This document shows, piece after piece, positions 37,397 through 44,993 of a DNA stretch of 64,000 bases; the first letter of the stretch is position 1, and each line of letters opens with the position of its first letter. The stretch is from assembly GCF_026309355.1 (NCBI RefSeq), contig NZ_JAPJZK010000001.1:5910501-5974500 (forward strand). The letters run 5' to 3'. Below the pieces are notes generated by a model that was given only the letters and a program-made list of their open reading frames with translations, had not been told where the DNA came from and did no database searches. The position numbers were made by a program, and so were the translations under genes. Origin of the DNA: Spartinivicinus marinus. GTDB lineage: Bacteria > Pseudomonadota > Gammaproteobacteria > Pseudomonadales > Zooshikellaceae.

Positions 37397-38708
37397 CCGC
37401 GCTGAAATTGATCTATCACTGGCAGAAATTTTAATTGTTGACGACACACCAGCTAATCTTGATTTACTCTACAATATTTTAACACACGAAGGCTATCAAG
37501 TTGCAGCAGCGCCAGGTGGAATGGTTGCTCTTAATATTGCACCGCAAATTCAGCCTGATTTGATTTTATTGGATGTCATGATGCCAGATATTGATGGCTT
37601 TACCACTTGTCAAAAGCTGAAGGAGTTGCAACAAACGAAAGATATTCCCATTATTTTTATCACTGCTAAAAATGAAACTGCAGATATTGTTCAAGGCTTT
37701 CAAATGGGTGCCATTGATTATATTAGTAAACCGATTCAGAGAGAAGAGGTCTGTGCACGCATAAAAACCCATGTTACTAATCAACTATTAGCAAAGCAGC
37801 GCAGAGAAATGCTAACGATGCTGCATGATTATGAAAGCCGAAATCGATGTATTATTAACGAAGTGTCTGACCCCATTATTACTATTTTTCAAAATGGTTT
37901 GATTGAATCAGTAAACCCCGCTGCTTTACACTTGTTTCATTACACGATCAGTGAGTTACTTGGTCGTCCATTGACTGATTTTTTGTTGCCAGAGTGTACT
38001 CCTTTAATCAACCAATTCTTAACCCATACCAGTACTCAAACCAGCTTACAAGTTGAAGTCATCGGTATACGACATGATAAATCAACGATTCCCCTTGACC
38101 TTTCCATCAAACGTTTAAGTATTACCCAATCACTTTATGTCTGCTTGATGCATGACTTATCGATGCAAAAGAATATTATTAATGAGCTACAACGAGTATC
38201 AAACTTAGACCGCTTAACCAATATAGCCAATCGACGTCGATTTGATGTGGTTTATCAACGCGAGTGGCTGCAAGCCATACATGACCAGTCGCCTATATCA
38301 TTAATCATGATTGATATTGACTATTTTAAACGATACAACGATAACCAAGGGCATCAAGCGGGTGATGCCTGTTTGCAAGAAGTCGCTCGGGCAATAGAGC
38401 AATCCGTTACTCGACCCAGTGATCTAGCCGCTCGCTATGGCGGTGAAGAATTCATTGTTATTTTGGCCAATACTAACGACAAAGGAGCAAAGTCAGTTGC
38501 CAATCATATCAACCAAAATATTAATCGATTAGCCATTAAACACCCAGACTCTCTCTGTAGTGATCAAATTACAGTCAGTATGGGGATCGCCTCAACCACT
38601 CCTACTGAACAAATGAAACCTGATCAGTTGATCAAAATAGCAGACCTGGCTCTTTACTCCGCTAAAGATACAGGCAGAAATACTGTTCAGTTTCACCCCT
38701 TTGAATAA
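37389..38708 (+). CDS. Response regulator with PAS-like and GGDEF domains (diguanylate cyclase)
   Basis: 439 aa. Receiver domain at 1-125 (ILIVDDTPANLDLL, phospho-Asp in LILLDVMMPDIDGF, Lys in YISKPIQ), a PAS-like middle domain (IINEVSDPIITIFQNGLIE), and GGDEF with active-site GGEEF in RYGGEEFIVIL and metal-site MIDIDYFKRYNDNQGHQAGD. It should make cyclic di-GMP when phosphorylated. No I-site RxxD is evident at the usual place five residues before GGEEF, where the sequence reads RPSDLAARYGG. ATG at 37389 with AGAGAG upstream overlaps the kinase stop, so kinase and cyclase form a coupled pair linking haem-based sensing to cyclic di-GMP. Confidence 0.93.
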   Translation: MIDRAEIDLSLAEILIVDDTPANLDLLYNILTHEGYQVAAAPGGMVALNIAPQIQPDLILLDVMMPDIDGFTTCQKLKELQQTKDIPIIFITAKNETADIVQGFQMGAIDYISKPIQREEVCARIKTHVTNQLLAKQRREMLTMLHDYESRNRCIINEVSDPIITIFQNGLIESVNPAALHLFHYTISELLGRPLTDFLLPECTPLINQFLTHTSTQTSLQVEVIGIRHDKSTIPLDLSIKRLSITQSLYVCLMHDLSMQKNIINELQRVSNLDRLTNIANRRRFDVVYQREWLQAIHDQSPISLIMIDIDYFKRYNDNQGHQAGDACLQEVARAIEQSVTRPSDLAARYGGEEFIVILANTNDKGAKSVANHINQNINRLAIKHPDSLCSDQITVSMGIASTTPTEQMKPDQLIKIADLALYSAKDTGRNTVQFHPFE

Positions 38709-38800
38709 TCATTACTCCCTTTCGAGAATCCATATTGGTTTTATTACTACCCAATCACCTTATTTAATTTAGCAGATAATTGCACTTTTAACGTTAACAC

Positions 38801-38819
38801 TAATGTTAGGATGGTCTAA
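38801..38819. repeat. 19-bp direct repeat, right copy, overlapping a gene's 3' end
   Basis: Identical to 35041-35059. This copy covers the stop codon and last codons of the GNAT gene on minus, the kind of site that integrating elements often duplicate. Confidence 0.9.
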
Positions 38820-39327
38820 TTTCAAGGAATTGCGCTTTTTTAACTGAGAAACTATCTACTGCGTCTCCATAGATATCAAAATGTGGGGATGGGGTCATTC
38901 CTAACTTTTTCAATACGGTAATGGAGGCTTTATTTTCTGGTACTGCAGCACCATAAATTTCATCCAGTTGCAGCGACTCAAAGCCATAGGTCACACTCGC
39001 AAATGCAGCCTCAAACGCCAAACCTTGCCCCCATACCGGTTTAACTAGGCCATAACGGATATCGATAAAATCAGTTTCCAGTACATATTCAAGGCCACAG
39101 TAGCCGATCGGCTCCCCTGTTTCTGTCAAACTCAAGATAAATGTACCAAACCCGTACTGTTGCCAATGGCTTAAACGATTACTTAGGTAGGCTTTTACTT
39201 TGTTTTTTGGATAAGGTTTACCTAATGGTAAATAACGTGTCTGTTCTTCATCTGAAAGATGCTCAAACAAAAAATCAAAGTCTGCTGCAGTAATGGGGTT
39301 GAAAGTTATCCTTGGTGTTTTTAGCAT
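38806..39327 (-). CDS. GNAT-family acetyltransferase (RimJ/RimL-like)
   Basis: 173 aa of the RimJ/RimL type. It starts TPRITFNPITAADFDFLFEHL in the usual place of the LxTxRLxLRPL strand, carries GYCGLEYVLETDFIDIRYGL then GQGLAFEAAFASVTYGF, the acetyl-CoA pyrophosphate loop (Q/R-G-x-G/A) in slightly altered form, and NKASITVLKKLGM at the C-terminal side. It transfers an acetyl group to an amine; the substrate is unknown. Its 3' end contains the right copy of the 19-bp repeat. Confidence 0.88.
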   Translation of the reverse strand: MLKTPRITFNPITAADFDFLFEHLSDEEQTRYLPLGKPYPKNKVKAYLSNRLSHWQQYGFGTFILSLTETGEPIGYCGLEYVLETDFIDIRYGLVKPVWGQGLAFEAAFASVTYGFESLQLDEIYGAAVPENKASITVLKKLGMTPSPHFDIYGDAVDSFSVKKAQFLEIRPS

Positions 39328-39461
39328 TATTATTTACATCTACTCTTTTCTTTAAAGCTTCTCAACTAATTGTTTGCAGTCTCTACACTTACTTTTCGCA
39401 AGCCCTCTTGTGGAAGAGCTCGTCAGATTGCACAGAGGCCATTAACAATTACTAGCGTTCC

Positions 39462-40067
39462 TTAGTTTAACTGGGTATTCTCGACTTCAATGGCCAAGTG
39501 ATCAATATACGCTATTAATTCTGGAAAAAATTGCAAAAAGCCGTCATCAAGTTTTGTATAGTTTTTAAGAACTTCTGTTTGTGATTCAGCTAGGGGGTTA
39601 TCAAAACGGATTCGCTGCGACAGACGCTGCAGTGTCATTCTCACTCCATCCAACGACCCATAAGTCATTAACCCGTTGTGCTCAATAATACGCTCTACAG
39701 TATCAGTCATTGATGTTGGCATCCATTGGCGATGCAGCCAAAGTGCATTATAGGATTGATCAATAAATGTGCTCAGTGGGGTATCAGAAAACATTGACCA
39801 ATGTTTTATTAAAAAGTGGTCAAATATAACATCGGTAATAATGCCTGAAAAACGCCGGAATCGTTGGGAAAATAGTATTTTTAATCTTTGTACAACAACA
39901 TGATTATCAGTAAACCGGTCTACGGCACGATGATTATAAATGCCAAGCTGAACCGCTTCCGGTAATTGCTCCAGGTCAACACCTTTACAAAAGTCCCCCA
40001 TCAGATTACCTAATAAGGACAACCCTTGATCATGCTGAGATAAGTATAAATGGGCCAGATAATTCAC
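39462..40067 (-). CDS. acpH: Acyl-carrier-protein phosphodiesterase
   Basis: 201 aa of the AcpH (DUF479) family, HD-like metal hydrolases that remove the 4'-phosphopantetheine arm from ACP. Typical opening MNYLAHLYLS, then LLGNLMGDFCKG, GIYNHRAVDRFTD with metal-binding His/Asp, and SGIITDVIFDHFLIKHW. The length matches the E. coli protein (193 aa). It stands alone. Confident at family level. Confidence 0.93.
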   Translation of the reverse strand: MNYLAHLYLSQHDQGLSLLGNLMGDFCKGVDLEQLPEAVQLGIYNHRAVDRFTDNHVVVQRLKILFSQRFRRFSGIITDVIFDHFLIKHWSMFSDTPLSTFIDQSYNALWLHRQWMPTSMTDTVERIIEHNGLMTYGSLDGVRMTLQRLSQRIRFDNPLAESQTEVLKNYTKLDDGFLQFFPELIAYIDHLAIEVENTQLN

Positions 40068-40122
40068 GTGTTTACAATCATTCTACTATCACTAGCCACA
40101 GTGTACTCGATCACCTAATTAA

Positions 40123-40723
40123 CAAACAACCCATCAGCATAACGAACAAATCCGCTTTTGCGGCGAAACGGGTGAATGGCCTCCGTTCAATTTTTTAGAA
40201 CGTAAAGAAGGAGTCAAGACCACAAATAGCCTGGGTTATGACATAGATATGGTAAAAGCTATTCTGAGCAAACATCAGATAGACTATCAAATTATCATTT
40301 TACCCTGGAAACGCTGCCTAAGTGATGCGCTTAAAGGCAAAGTACATGTGGTGTTTAGCGCTTCAACCAACCCTCAACGGGACAAAGACTATTTACTCAC
40401 AACCACCTACTATTCTGTTCAACCCATGCTAGTTTTCGCTACTCAAACACCAACGCCCATACAAGACAAACAGCCTGCTTGAACGTAAACAAGCCACTCA
40501 AACTTGACTTGGCCTAATCAACTCCAGCTTAAACTTTAACCAGCTAGTCTTCAGAATTATTCCAAATCTGGCAGCAGAGCCTTTTTATATGCTGATATCT
40601 CGAAAATTCAAATACGCTTATGAGCTGAAAGGCATTTTGGATGAAGGTATTTATAATTTGAAAAAATCAAACTTAGATAAAGCCATCCTTGGAAAATATA
40701 TTCAATTATTAGAAGAAAAATAA
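40123..40723 (+). pseudogene. Decayed family-3 periplasmic binding protein gene
   Basis: A binding-protein gene without a start and with its middle lost. The first open stretch (40123-40482) reads FCGETGEWPPFNFLERKEG, SLGYDIDMVKAILSKHQ and LPWKRCLSDALKGKVHVVFSAS, the first lobe of a family-3 solute-binding protein; it has no signal peptide because a stop precedes it. After 40482 the frame breaks, and the C-terminal helix reappears in another frame at about 40552-40723 as YMLISRKFKYAYELKGILDEG to the stop. The ancestor would have been about 230-250 aa, like the first domain of the protein at 8.9-10.2 kb. Confidence 0.8.
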
Positions 40724-40814
40724 AGTTAGCAGAATAAAGAATAATTACCCATCATATTACATACAACCTATACTTCTATACCCCTGCAATAGCATTTATC
40801 ATCGATTAATTGTC

Positions 40815-40864
40815 GGCTAACATTAAAATTAAAACCATAAAAATCATTCACGAAGAGTATAAAT
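40815..40864 (+). promoter_or_regulatory. Catalase promoter block shared with the porin gene
   Basis: GGCTAAC, AAACCATAAAAATCATTC, TTCACGAA and TATAAAT occur in the same order as in the porin promoter region. The catalase ATG lies 111 bases downstream of TATAAAT, against 29 for the porin, so the leader lengths differ. Suggests a shared regulator. Confidence 0.5.
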
Positions 40865-40975
40865 AGAAATAGTCTATAACTGTCATATATTCATTCCATT
40901 TTATTCCCTAAATAACAGCTCTTATGATCAAAAACTCAGACCAGAAGGTGTGATTAGTCACTTAGGAGCTACTAA

Positions 40976-42472
40976 ATGAAAAAATTTCCAACCAAATTAA
41001 TCACGACAGCAGTCAGTGTCGTATTGGCCTCTATGGTCAATGCTCAAGTGCTGACTGATGATAACGGCGCCCCCATTGCCGATACTAAAAATTCACTAAC
41101 TGTTGGTAACAATGGCTCTGTGCTATTACAAGATGTTCATTTAATCGAAAAACTACAACGTTTTAGCCGCGAACGAATACCTGAACGGGTGATGCATCCT
41201 CGCGGAACCGGTGCTCAAGGTTATTTCCTAGCGTCGAAAGACTTTTCAAAATACACAACTGCATCACTATTTAAAAAAGGGCAAAAAACCCCTGTACTAG
41301 TTCGTTTTTCAAGCGTTATTCATTCTAAAGGTTCACCAGAAACAGCTCGCGACCCAAGAGGGTTTGCTGTTAAGTTTTATACTAAAACCGGCAACTGGGA
41401 TTTAGTGGGCAATCATCTGCCAACGTTCTTTATTCGTGATGCGATTAAATTCCCCGATTTTACCCATGCGAATAAGCCTTCTCCGGTTACCAATTTACAA
41501 GACCCAAGCCGCTTTTTTGATTTTTTTGCTAAAACGCCAGAAGCCACCCAAACCCTTACCTGGTTATTCTCTGACCATGGCATACCCGCCTCCTACCGTA
41601 CAATGGATGGCTTTGGGGTACATGCCTTTAAGTTGATTAATAAAAATGGCGATATTAAATGGGCTAAATTTCACTGGAAATCACACCAAGGGATTAAAAA
41701 CCTAACCAGTGCAGAAGCAGAAAAAATTCAAGGCAAAGACTTTAGCCACATGACCCGCGACCTTTACGACAATATTAAACAAGGTAATTATCCTAAGTGG
41801 GATTTAATGGTAAAATTGATTGATCCAAAAGATCTGGATAAATACGATTTTAATATTTTCGATGATACTAAACAATGGTTCGATGTGCCTGAGGTGAAAG
41901 TGGGTACCCTGGTATTAGATAAAATACCATCCAACTTCTTCCAGTTTACCGAAATGGCTGCTTACGCCCCTTCTCGGATGATTCCGGGTATTGCTCCTTC
42001 TCCTGATAAAATGTTGCAAGGTCGGTTGTTCTCTTATGCCGATGCACAAATTTATCGACTAGGTACCAATTATCAGTTGCTGCCAGCCAACCGTCCGCTG
42101 ATTAAAGTCAATAATTATAATATTGATGGCACAATGAACTTTTCTGATCAACAAGGGGATGTTAACTACTACCCTAGTCACCATGTCAATGACCAGGTGA
42201 CACCAGAAAAAGACAACTCTGCACAATTACAAGGTTATATGGTGAGAGAGGAAATCAGCAAACCCAAAAACTTTTACCAAGCAGGCATTCTTTATCGCAA
42301 GTTTAGCCCTCAAGAAAGAACCAACTTGATTAGTAACCTGTCTGGTGCCCTTGCCCAAGTGACAGATAAAGGCATTCAAGCCAAAATGGTCAGCTACTTT
42401 TACAAGGCAGATCATGAATATGGTCAGCGTTTAGGCGACAAGTTAGGCCTAAAACCTAATCATTATAAATAA
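40976..42472 (+). CDS. katB: Exported monofunctional catalase (KatB-like)
   Basis: Haem catalase splitting hydrogen peroxide. 498 aa with a signal peptide (LITTAVSVVLASMVNAQ), so it acts in the periplasm, as KatB of Pseudomonas aeruginosa does. Active-site signature RFSRERIPERVMHPRGTGAQG with the distal His; distal Asn in VGNHLPTFFIRDAIKFPDF; proximal haem region GRLFSYADAQIYRLGTNY with Arg and the haem-ligand Tyr. AGGAG lies nine bases before the ATG. It is followed by an ankyrin lipoprotein gene as in katB-ankB of P. aeruginosa, but a 165-bp palindromic element now lies between them. Confidence 0.95.
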   Translation: MKKFPTKLITTAVSVVLASMVNAQVLTDDNGAPIADTKNSLTVGNNGSVLLQDVHLIEKLQRFSRERIPERVMHPRGTGAQGYFLASKDFSKYTTASLFKKGQKTPVLVRFSSVIHSKGSPETARDPRGFAVKFYTKTGNWDLVGNHLPTFFIRDAIKFPDFTHANKPSPVTNLQDPSRFFDFFAKTPEATQTLTWLFSDHGIPASYRTMDGFGVHAFKLINKNGDIKWAKFHWKSHQGIKNLTSAEAEKIQGKDFSHMTRDLYDNIKQGNYPKWDLMVKLIDPKDLDKYDFNIFDDTKQWFDVPEVKVGTLVLDKIPSNFFQFTEMAAYAPSRMIPGIAPSPDKMLQGRLFSYADAQIYRLGTNYQLLPANRPLIKVNNYNIDGTMNFSDQQGDVNYYPSHHVNDQVTPEKDNSAQLQGYMVREEISKPKNFYQAGILYRKFSPQERTNLISNLSGALAQVTDKGIQAKMVSYFYKADHEYGQRLGDKLGLKPNHYK

Positions 42473-42533
42473 CCTAACTAATCACTTAACAGCTGTTGCG
42501 AAAGGAGACTTTAGGCTCTCTCCGCGTGGAAAG

Positions 42534-42698
42534 TGTCGCAAAACCAGCGGATATGGAGTGACAGGCTGCTCTGTAGCTAAGGGCATGGATGCCTTTTTAG
42601 CGCTTGATGGGCCAGGGATAGCACTTCAAGCGCGGCGGAAGAATAGCCTGTTACTCCATATCGGACACTAGAGTTATTTTCAACACCCTTTTGCGACA
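42534..42698. repeat. Palindromic repeat R2 (full copy with terminal inverted repeats)
   Basis: Core 42549-42663: GATATGGAGT...ACTCCATATC outer stem enclosing two hairpins (GGGCAT/ATGCC-type and GCGCTTGA/TCAAGCGC). Outside the core a further 10-bp perfect inverted repeat TGTCGCAAAA / TTTTGCGACA at 42534-42543 and 42689-42698 gives the element MITE-like ends. It is inserted between katB and ankB. Confidence 0.85.
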
Positions 42699-42745
42699 AC
42701 CTACTAGTAGATAGTAGTTATTCAAACAGCAATAGGAATTCGAAG

Positions 42746-43270
42746 ATGCAAAAATATATTGGGTATTTTCTTATATTGTTATTTACCCTATTAGCCTCAT
42801 GTACACTACCTAATCCAAATCAACCAAATAATACGACTGTACAAGCTAAGCAAGAAGCCACACAAAAAAATGAACAAGCCCTTTCCGCTGTTCAAGAAGT
42901 TGAGTTAGCTTTCTTTCATGCTGCTCGCACCGGTGATACTGAGCTAATGAAGTTATTTATCGATTCTGGCGTTAATATCAACTACCAAAACAACCAAGGT
43001 TATACTGGTTTGATGGTAGCCGCCTTTCGGGGACAACCTGAAATTGTTGACCAATTATTAGCCGCAGGCGCGTCTGCCTGTTTAGTCGATGAGCGGGGTA
43101 ATACCGCCCTTATGGGTGCTATTGTCTCAGGGGAATTGAGTATATCTCGCAAACTATTTTCGATCGATTGTGATGACGAGCACTTGGATAACCGAAGTCT
43201 GACGTTTGCTAATCAATTTGGCCAGCAAGAAATCGCAACGTTATTAAAACAGCGACAAAAAAGTAAATGA
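42746..43270 (+). CDS. ankB: Ankyrin-repeat lipoprotein (AnkB-like)
   Basis: 174 aa. A signal peptide ends in the lipobox LASC, so the protein is lipid-anchored facing the periplasm. Two to three ankyrin repeats fill the rest (FFHAARTGDTELMKLFIDSG, NNQGYTGLMVAAFRGQPEIV, ERGNTALMGAIVSGELSIS). In P. aeruginosa AnkB is needed for full KatB activity in the periplasm, and this gene sits in the same place after katB. Its last 62 bases overlap an antisense gene end. Confidence 0.88.
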   Translation: MQKYIGYFLILLFTLLASCTLPNPNQPNNTTVQAKQEATQKNEQALSAVQEVELAFFHAARTGDTELMKLFIDSGVNINYQNNQGYTGLMVAAFRGQPEIVDQLLAAGASACLVDERGNTALMGAIVSGELSISRKLFSIDCDDEHLDNRSLTFANQFGQQEIATLLKQRQKSK

Positions 43271-43514
43271 CGGCCCAGGTAACACCTGCGTTAATACCAG
43301 CCAGCGCTGCTTGTACTTGTCTATTGGTATGGAATTGTTCCCAAAAAGGCAAGGCGCCAGCGACTGAAACTGTGTCAGCAATTTCTGGATAGACCAAAAC
43401 ATAACCATCCATAAAAGATGACAACTGTCCTTTCTGGATCATTTGATAGCGTCCATCAGTAAGCTGGAAAAGGCTAACAGGGTAAACTTTACTTTCTACT
43501 CTATAGAACTTCAT
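43209..43514 (-). CDS. Small membrane protein with ChrA-like C-terminal fragment
   Basis: 101 aa. The last ~45 residues, from ALPFWEQFHTNRQVQAALAGI to the hydrophobic AVIYFFVAVLITLRFLA, resemble a piece of the chromate transporter ChrA (PFW..R...QAAL.GINA). The N-terminal 50 residues do not fit ChrA. It therefore looks like a chimera or a remnant rather than a working transporter. It is preceded by a copy of the local 20-bp motif and overlaps the 3' end of ankB antisense. Function unlikely to be transport on its own. Confidence 0.4.
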   Translation of the reverse strand: MKFYRVESKVYPVSLFQLTDGRYQMIQKGQLSSFMDGYVLVYPEIADTVSVAGALPFWEQFHTNRQVQAALAGINAGVTWAVIYFFVAVLITLRFLAGQID

Positions 43515-43530
43515 ATTGAAAAAAACTATT

Positions 43531-43552
43531 AATAAACGTCACTCTGACGCTA
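43531..43552. repeat. Cassette-like motif, copy A
   Basis: AATAAACGTCACTCTGACGC on plus. Also found at 43921 and 44509 with few changes. On minus it stands just ahead of the ChrA-like frame. AATAAACGTCA here pairs perfectly with TGACGTTTATT at the 3' end of the next gene (about 43600). Confidence 0.7.
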
Positions 43553-43593
43553 TTGCTATAGGCAAGACTGGCTAGATACCAGCTCTTCCCCGG

Positions 43594-43887
43594 TTATATT
43601 TGACGTTTATTGGTTCCACTATTTTTACTAAAAATTATTCTAAACCAACCATACAAAGGAATTAAAGCAAGAATCATAAACAAGATTGGTGTAGAGAACC
43701 TGCCAAGCAATGGCTCAATCAATATTCCAAATGCAGCAACTATAGTAACGTAGAATCCCCCTTTACCACCGCCCTCCAATGTATATGGATCGACCACGTA
43801 GGTGAATACCGATAAGGTCACTAGAATTATCGATAGCGCGAAGTAGCTCCATGCCAATGTTTTATGATAAAAACCCAAACTCGTCAT
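43594..43887 (-). CDS. Small integral membrane protein, unknown function
   Basis: About 97 aa with three hydrophobic segments (LAWSYFALSIILVTLSVFTY, YVTIVAAFGILIEPLLG, PILFMILALIPLYGWFRII) and a basic tail. I start at the ATG at 43887, with GGAGGA about 13 bases upstream; an ATG at 43932 is also open. No family recognised. It lies between copies A and B of the repeated motif, in the same orientation as its neighbours. Confidence 0.55.
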   Translation of the reverse strand: MTSLGFYHKTLAWSYFALSIILVTLSVFTYVVDPYTLEGGGKGGFYVTIVAAFGILIEPLLGRFSTPILFMILALIPLYGWFRIIFSKNSGTNKRQI

Positions 43888-43920
43888 ACAATTACGTGAT
43901 CCTCCAAAAATATAACTACT

Positions 43921-43942
43921 AATGAACGTCACTCTGAAGCTA
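43921..43942. repeat. Cassette-like motif, copy B
   Basis: AATGAACGTCACTCTGAAGC on plus, between the COQ7-like gene and the small membrane-protein gene. Confidence 0.7.
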
Positions 43943-43976
43943 ATGGTTTGGATAGCTTCTTACCCGATTAGGCAAA

Positions 43977-44543
43977 TTATACCCATACGGAGAGGCTCTT
44001 CGCTGCATATGAACAAAAGTATGATACACGGCTGACTGCTCGAGCAACGGCGGTATCATGTGTCGCATTGCGCGCAGCCAAGCTTTGGTGCTCCCTTTCT
44101 TCCTGTTGTATTCTGGACACTTCTACCGCGAGCTCCGGGCTGACTTCGCTTAATATTTCAATAGCCTCTGTCATTTCTTCATCTACGATTGATTCAATTG
44201 TTGAAGTGCTCACCCAGATAGCATTTTTTCCAAGAAGGCCTATGAAGATCCCATAAACAATTCCTGCTCCACACCACAAAGTTGGCAGAAATACAGAGGA
44301 AGATTTTCTCTTCGATATGTAATCTCCAAATATATGGAAGTGCTCTACTTCGTGGCGGTGCATTTCATTGAGATCTGGAATGATGTCCCTATAAAACACC
44401 CAAGCCACAAGTCGATGTCCATAATAGACGCCTGTAGCTCCTTTTTCACAGGCATGCATTATTTTCAGCTGTTTATCGACTTCATTCATTACTTGCTCTA
44501 GTTGCCTAACTACGTCACTCTGACGCAAAGTGTTACGTCGCAT
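43977..44543 (-). CDS. COQ7/CAT5-like di-iron protein
   Basis: 188 aa (169 if begun at the ATG at 44486). The four ligand motifs of the COQ7 demethoxyubiquinone hydroxylase fold are visible: HACEKGA, HEVEHF, VDEEMT and EEREHQ. Between them lie LPTLWCGAGIVYGIFIGLLG and surrounding helices as in COQ7, which hydroxylates the ubiquinone ring at the membrane. The protein is divergent and lies in a cassette-like cluster far from ubiquinone genes, so it may be an acquired paralogue with another substrate. The first 18 codons are made from motif copy C, so the later start is plausible. Confidence 0.7.
   Translation of the reverse strand: MRRNTLRQSDVVRQLEQVMNEVDKQLKIMHACEKGATGVYYGHRLVAWVFYRDIIPDLNEMHRHEVEHFHIFGDYISKRKSSSVFLPTLWCGAGIVYGIFIGLLGKNAIWVSTSTIESIVDEEMTEAIEILSEVSPELAVEVSRIQQEEREHQSLAARNATHDTAVARAVSRVSYFCSYAAKSLSVWV
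44509..44530. repeat. Cassette-like motif, copy C
   Basis: ACTACGTCACTCTGACGC on plus, next to GCCTAAC and, 45 bases on, GTCTAAC, both matching the RYYYAAC core of integron sites. Lies at the 5' end of the COQ7-like gene. Confidence 0.6.
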
Positions 44544-44993
44544 TGACGTCTAACTAATTGGTATATTTTAACCAATTCACACTATTGAAGCTAGGCTAAT
44601 ACCAATATTAGCTGTTGCACCATTCATGATAATAATTTGGATAAAATTCACCTATTAATTGAAAAAATAATCCAGTGAATTTATTTATTAATTTTAAAGC
44701 TATTTAATAATTATTTTTTACCGATATCCTTTAATTACTGACTGGTTGCTATTCAACCAACAGGCTCTTAGAATCAGCCCCCACCTATAGCCTTTCCAAA
44801 ACCCGCCGATAGTATGCCAAATACAGCTCCAAATAAGCAGGTATATAGTGCTTGACCGAAAAATCATAACTGATTGATAAATAAGATAATTCATCATAAA
44901 TCCGTCATCGAAGATTGCTATATTAAGTCCTCATAAAAATGAATCGGCCTAGGTTTTTAGTTAAAACCAGCCAAACTTCGCGGAGAATACGAT
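44544..44993. other. 450-bp region before the transposase gene
   Basis: AT-rich spacer. It contains a glycosyltransferase-like remnant on minus at 44785-44904 and a short stem GGTTTT/AAAACC close to the transposase start. I could not define the left end of the insertion element: no convincing inverted repeat partner was found on the right side. Confidence 0.5.
44785..44904 (-). pseudogene. Glycosyltransferase C-terminal remnant
   Basis: On minus, about 39 codons from just after a stop at about 44907 to a TAG at 44785 read YDFSVKHYIPAYLELYLAYY then RRVLERL. This resembles the last helix of group 1 glycosyltransferases (FSxxxxxxxYLxLYxxxL). The rest of the gene is absent, possibly lost with the neighbouring insertion. 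Short, so tentative. Confidence 0.3.

Noticed and set aside
43531-44560. Firm call of integron attC sites
   Set aside because: Copies A and B of the motif lack a proper GTTRRRY core and no integrase gene is in the window; left as a finding only.
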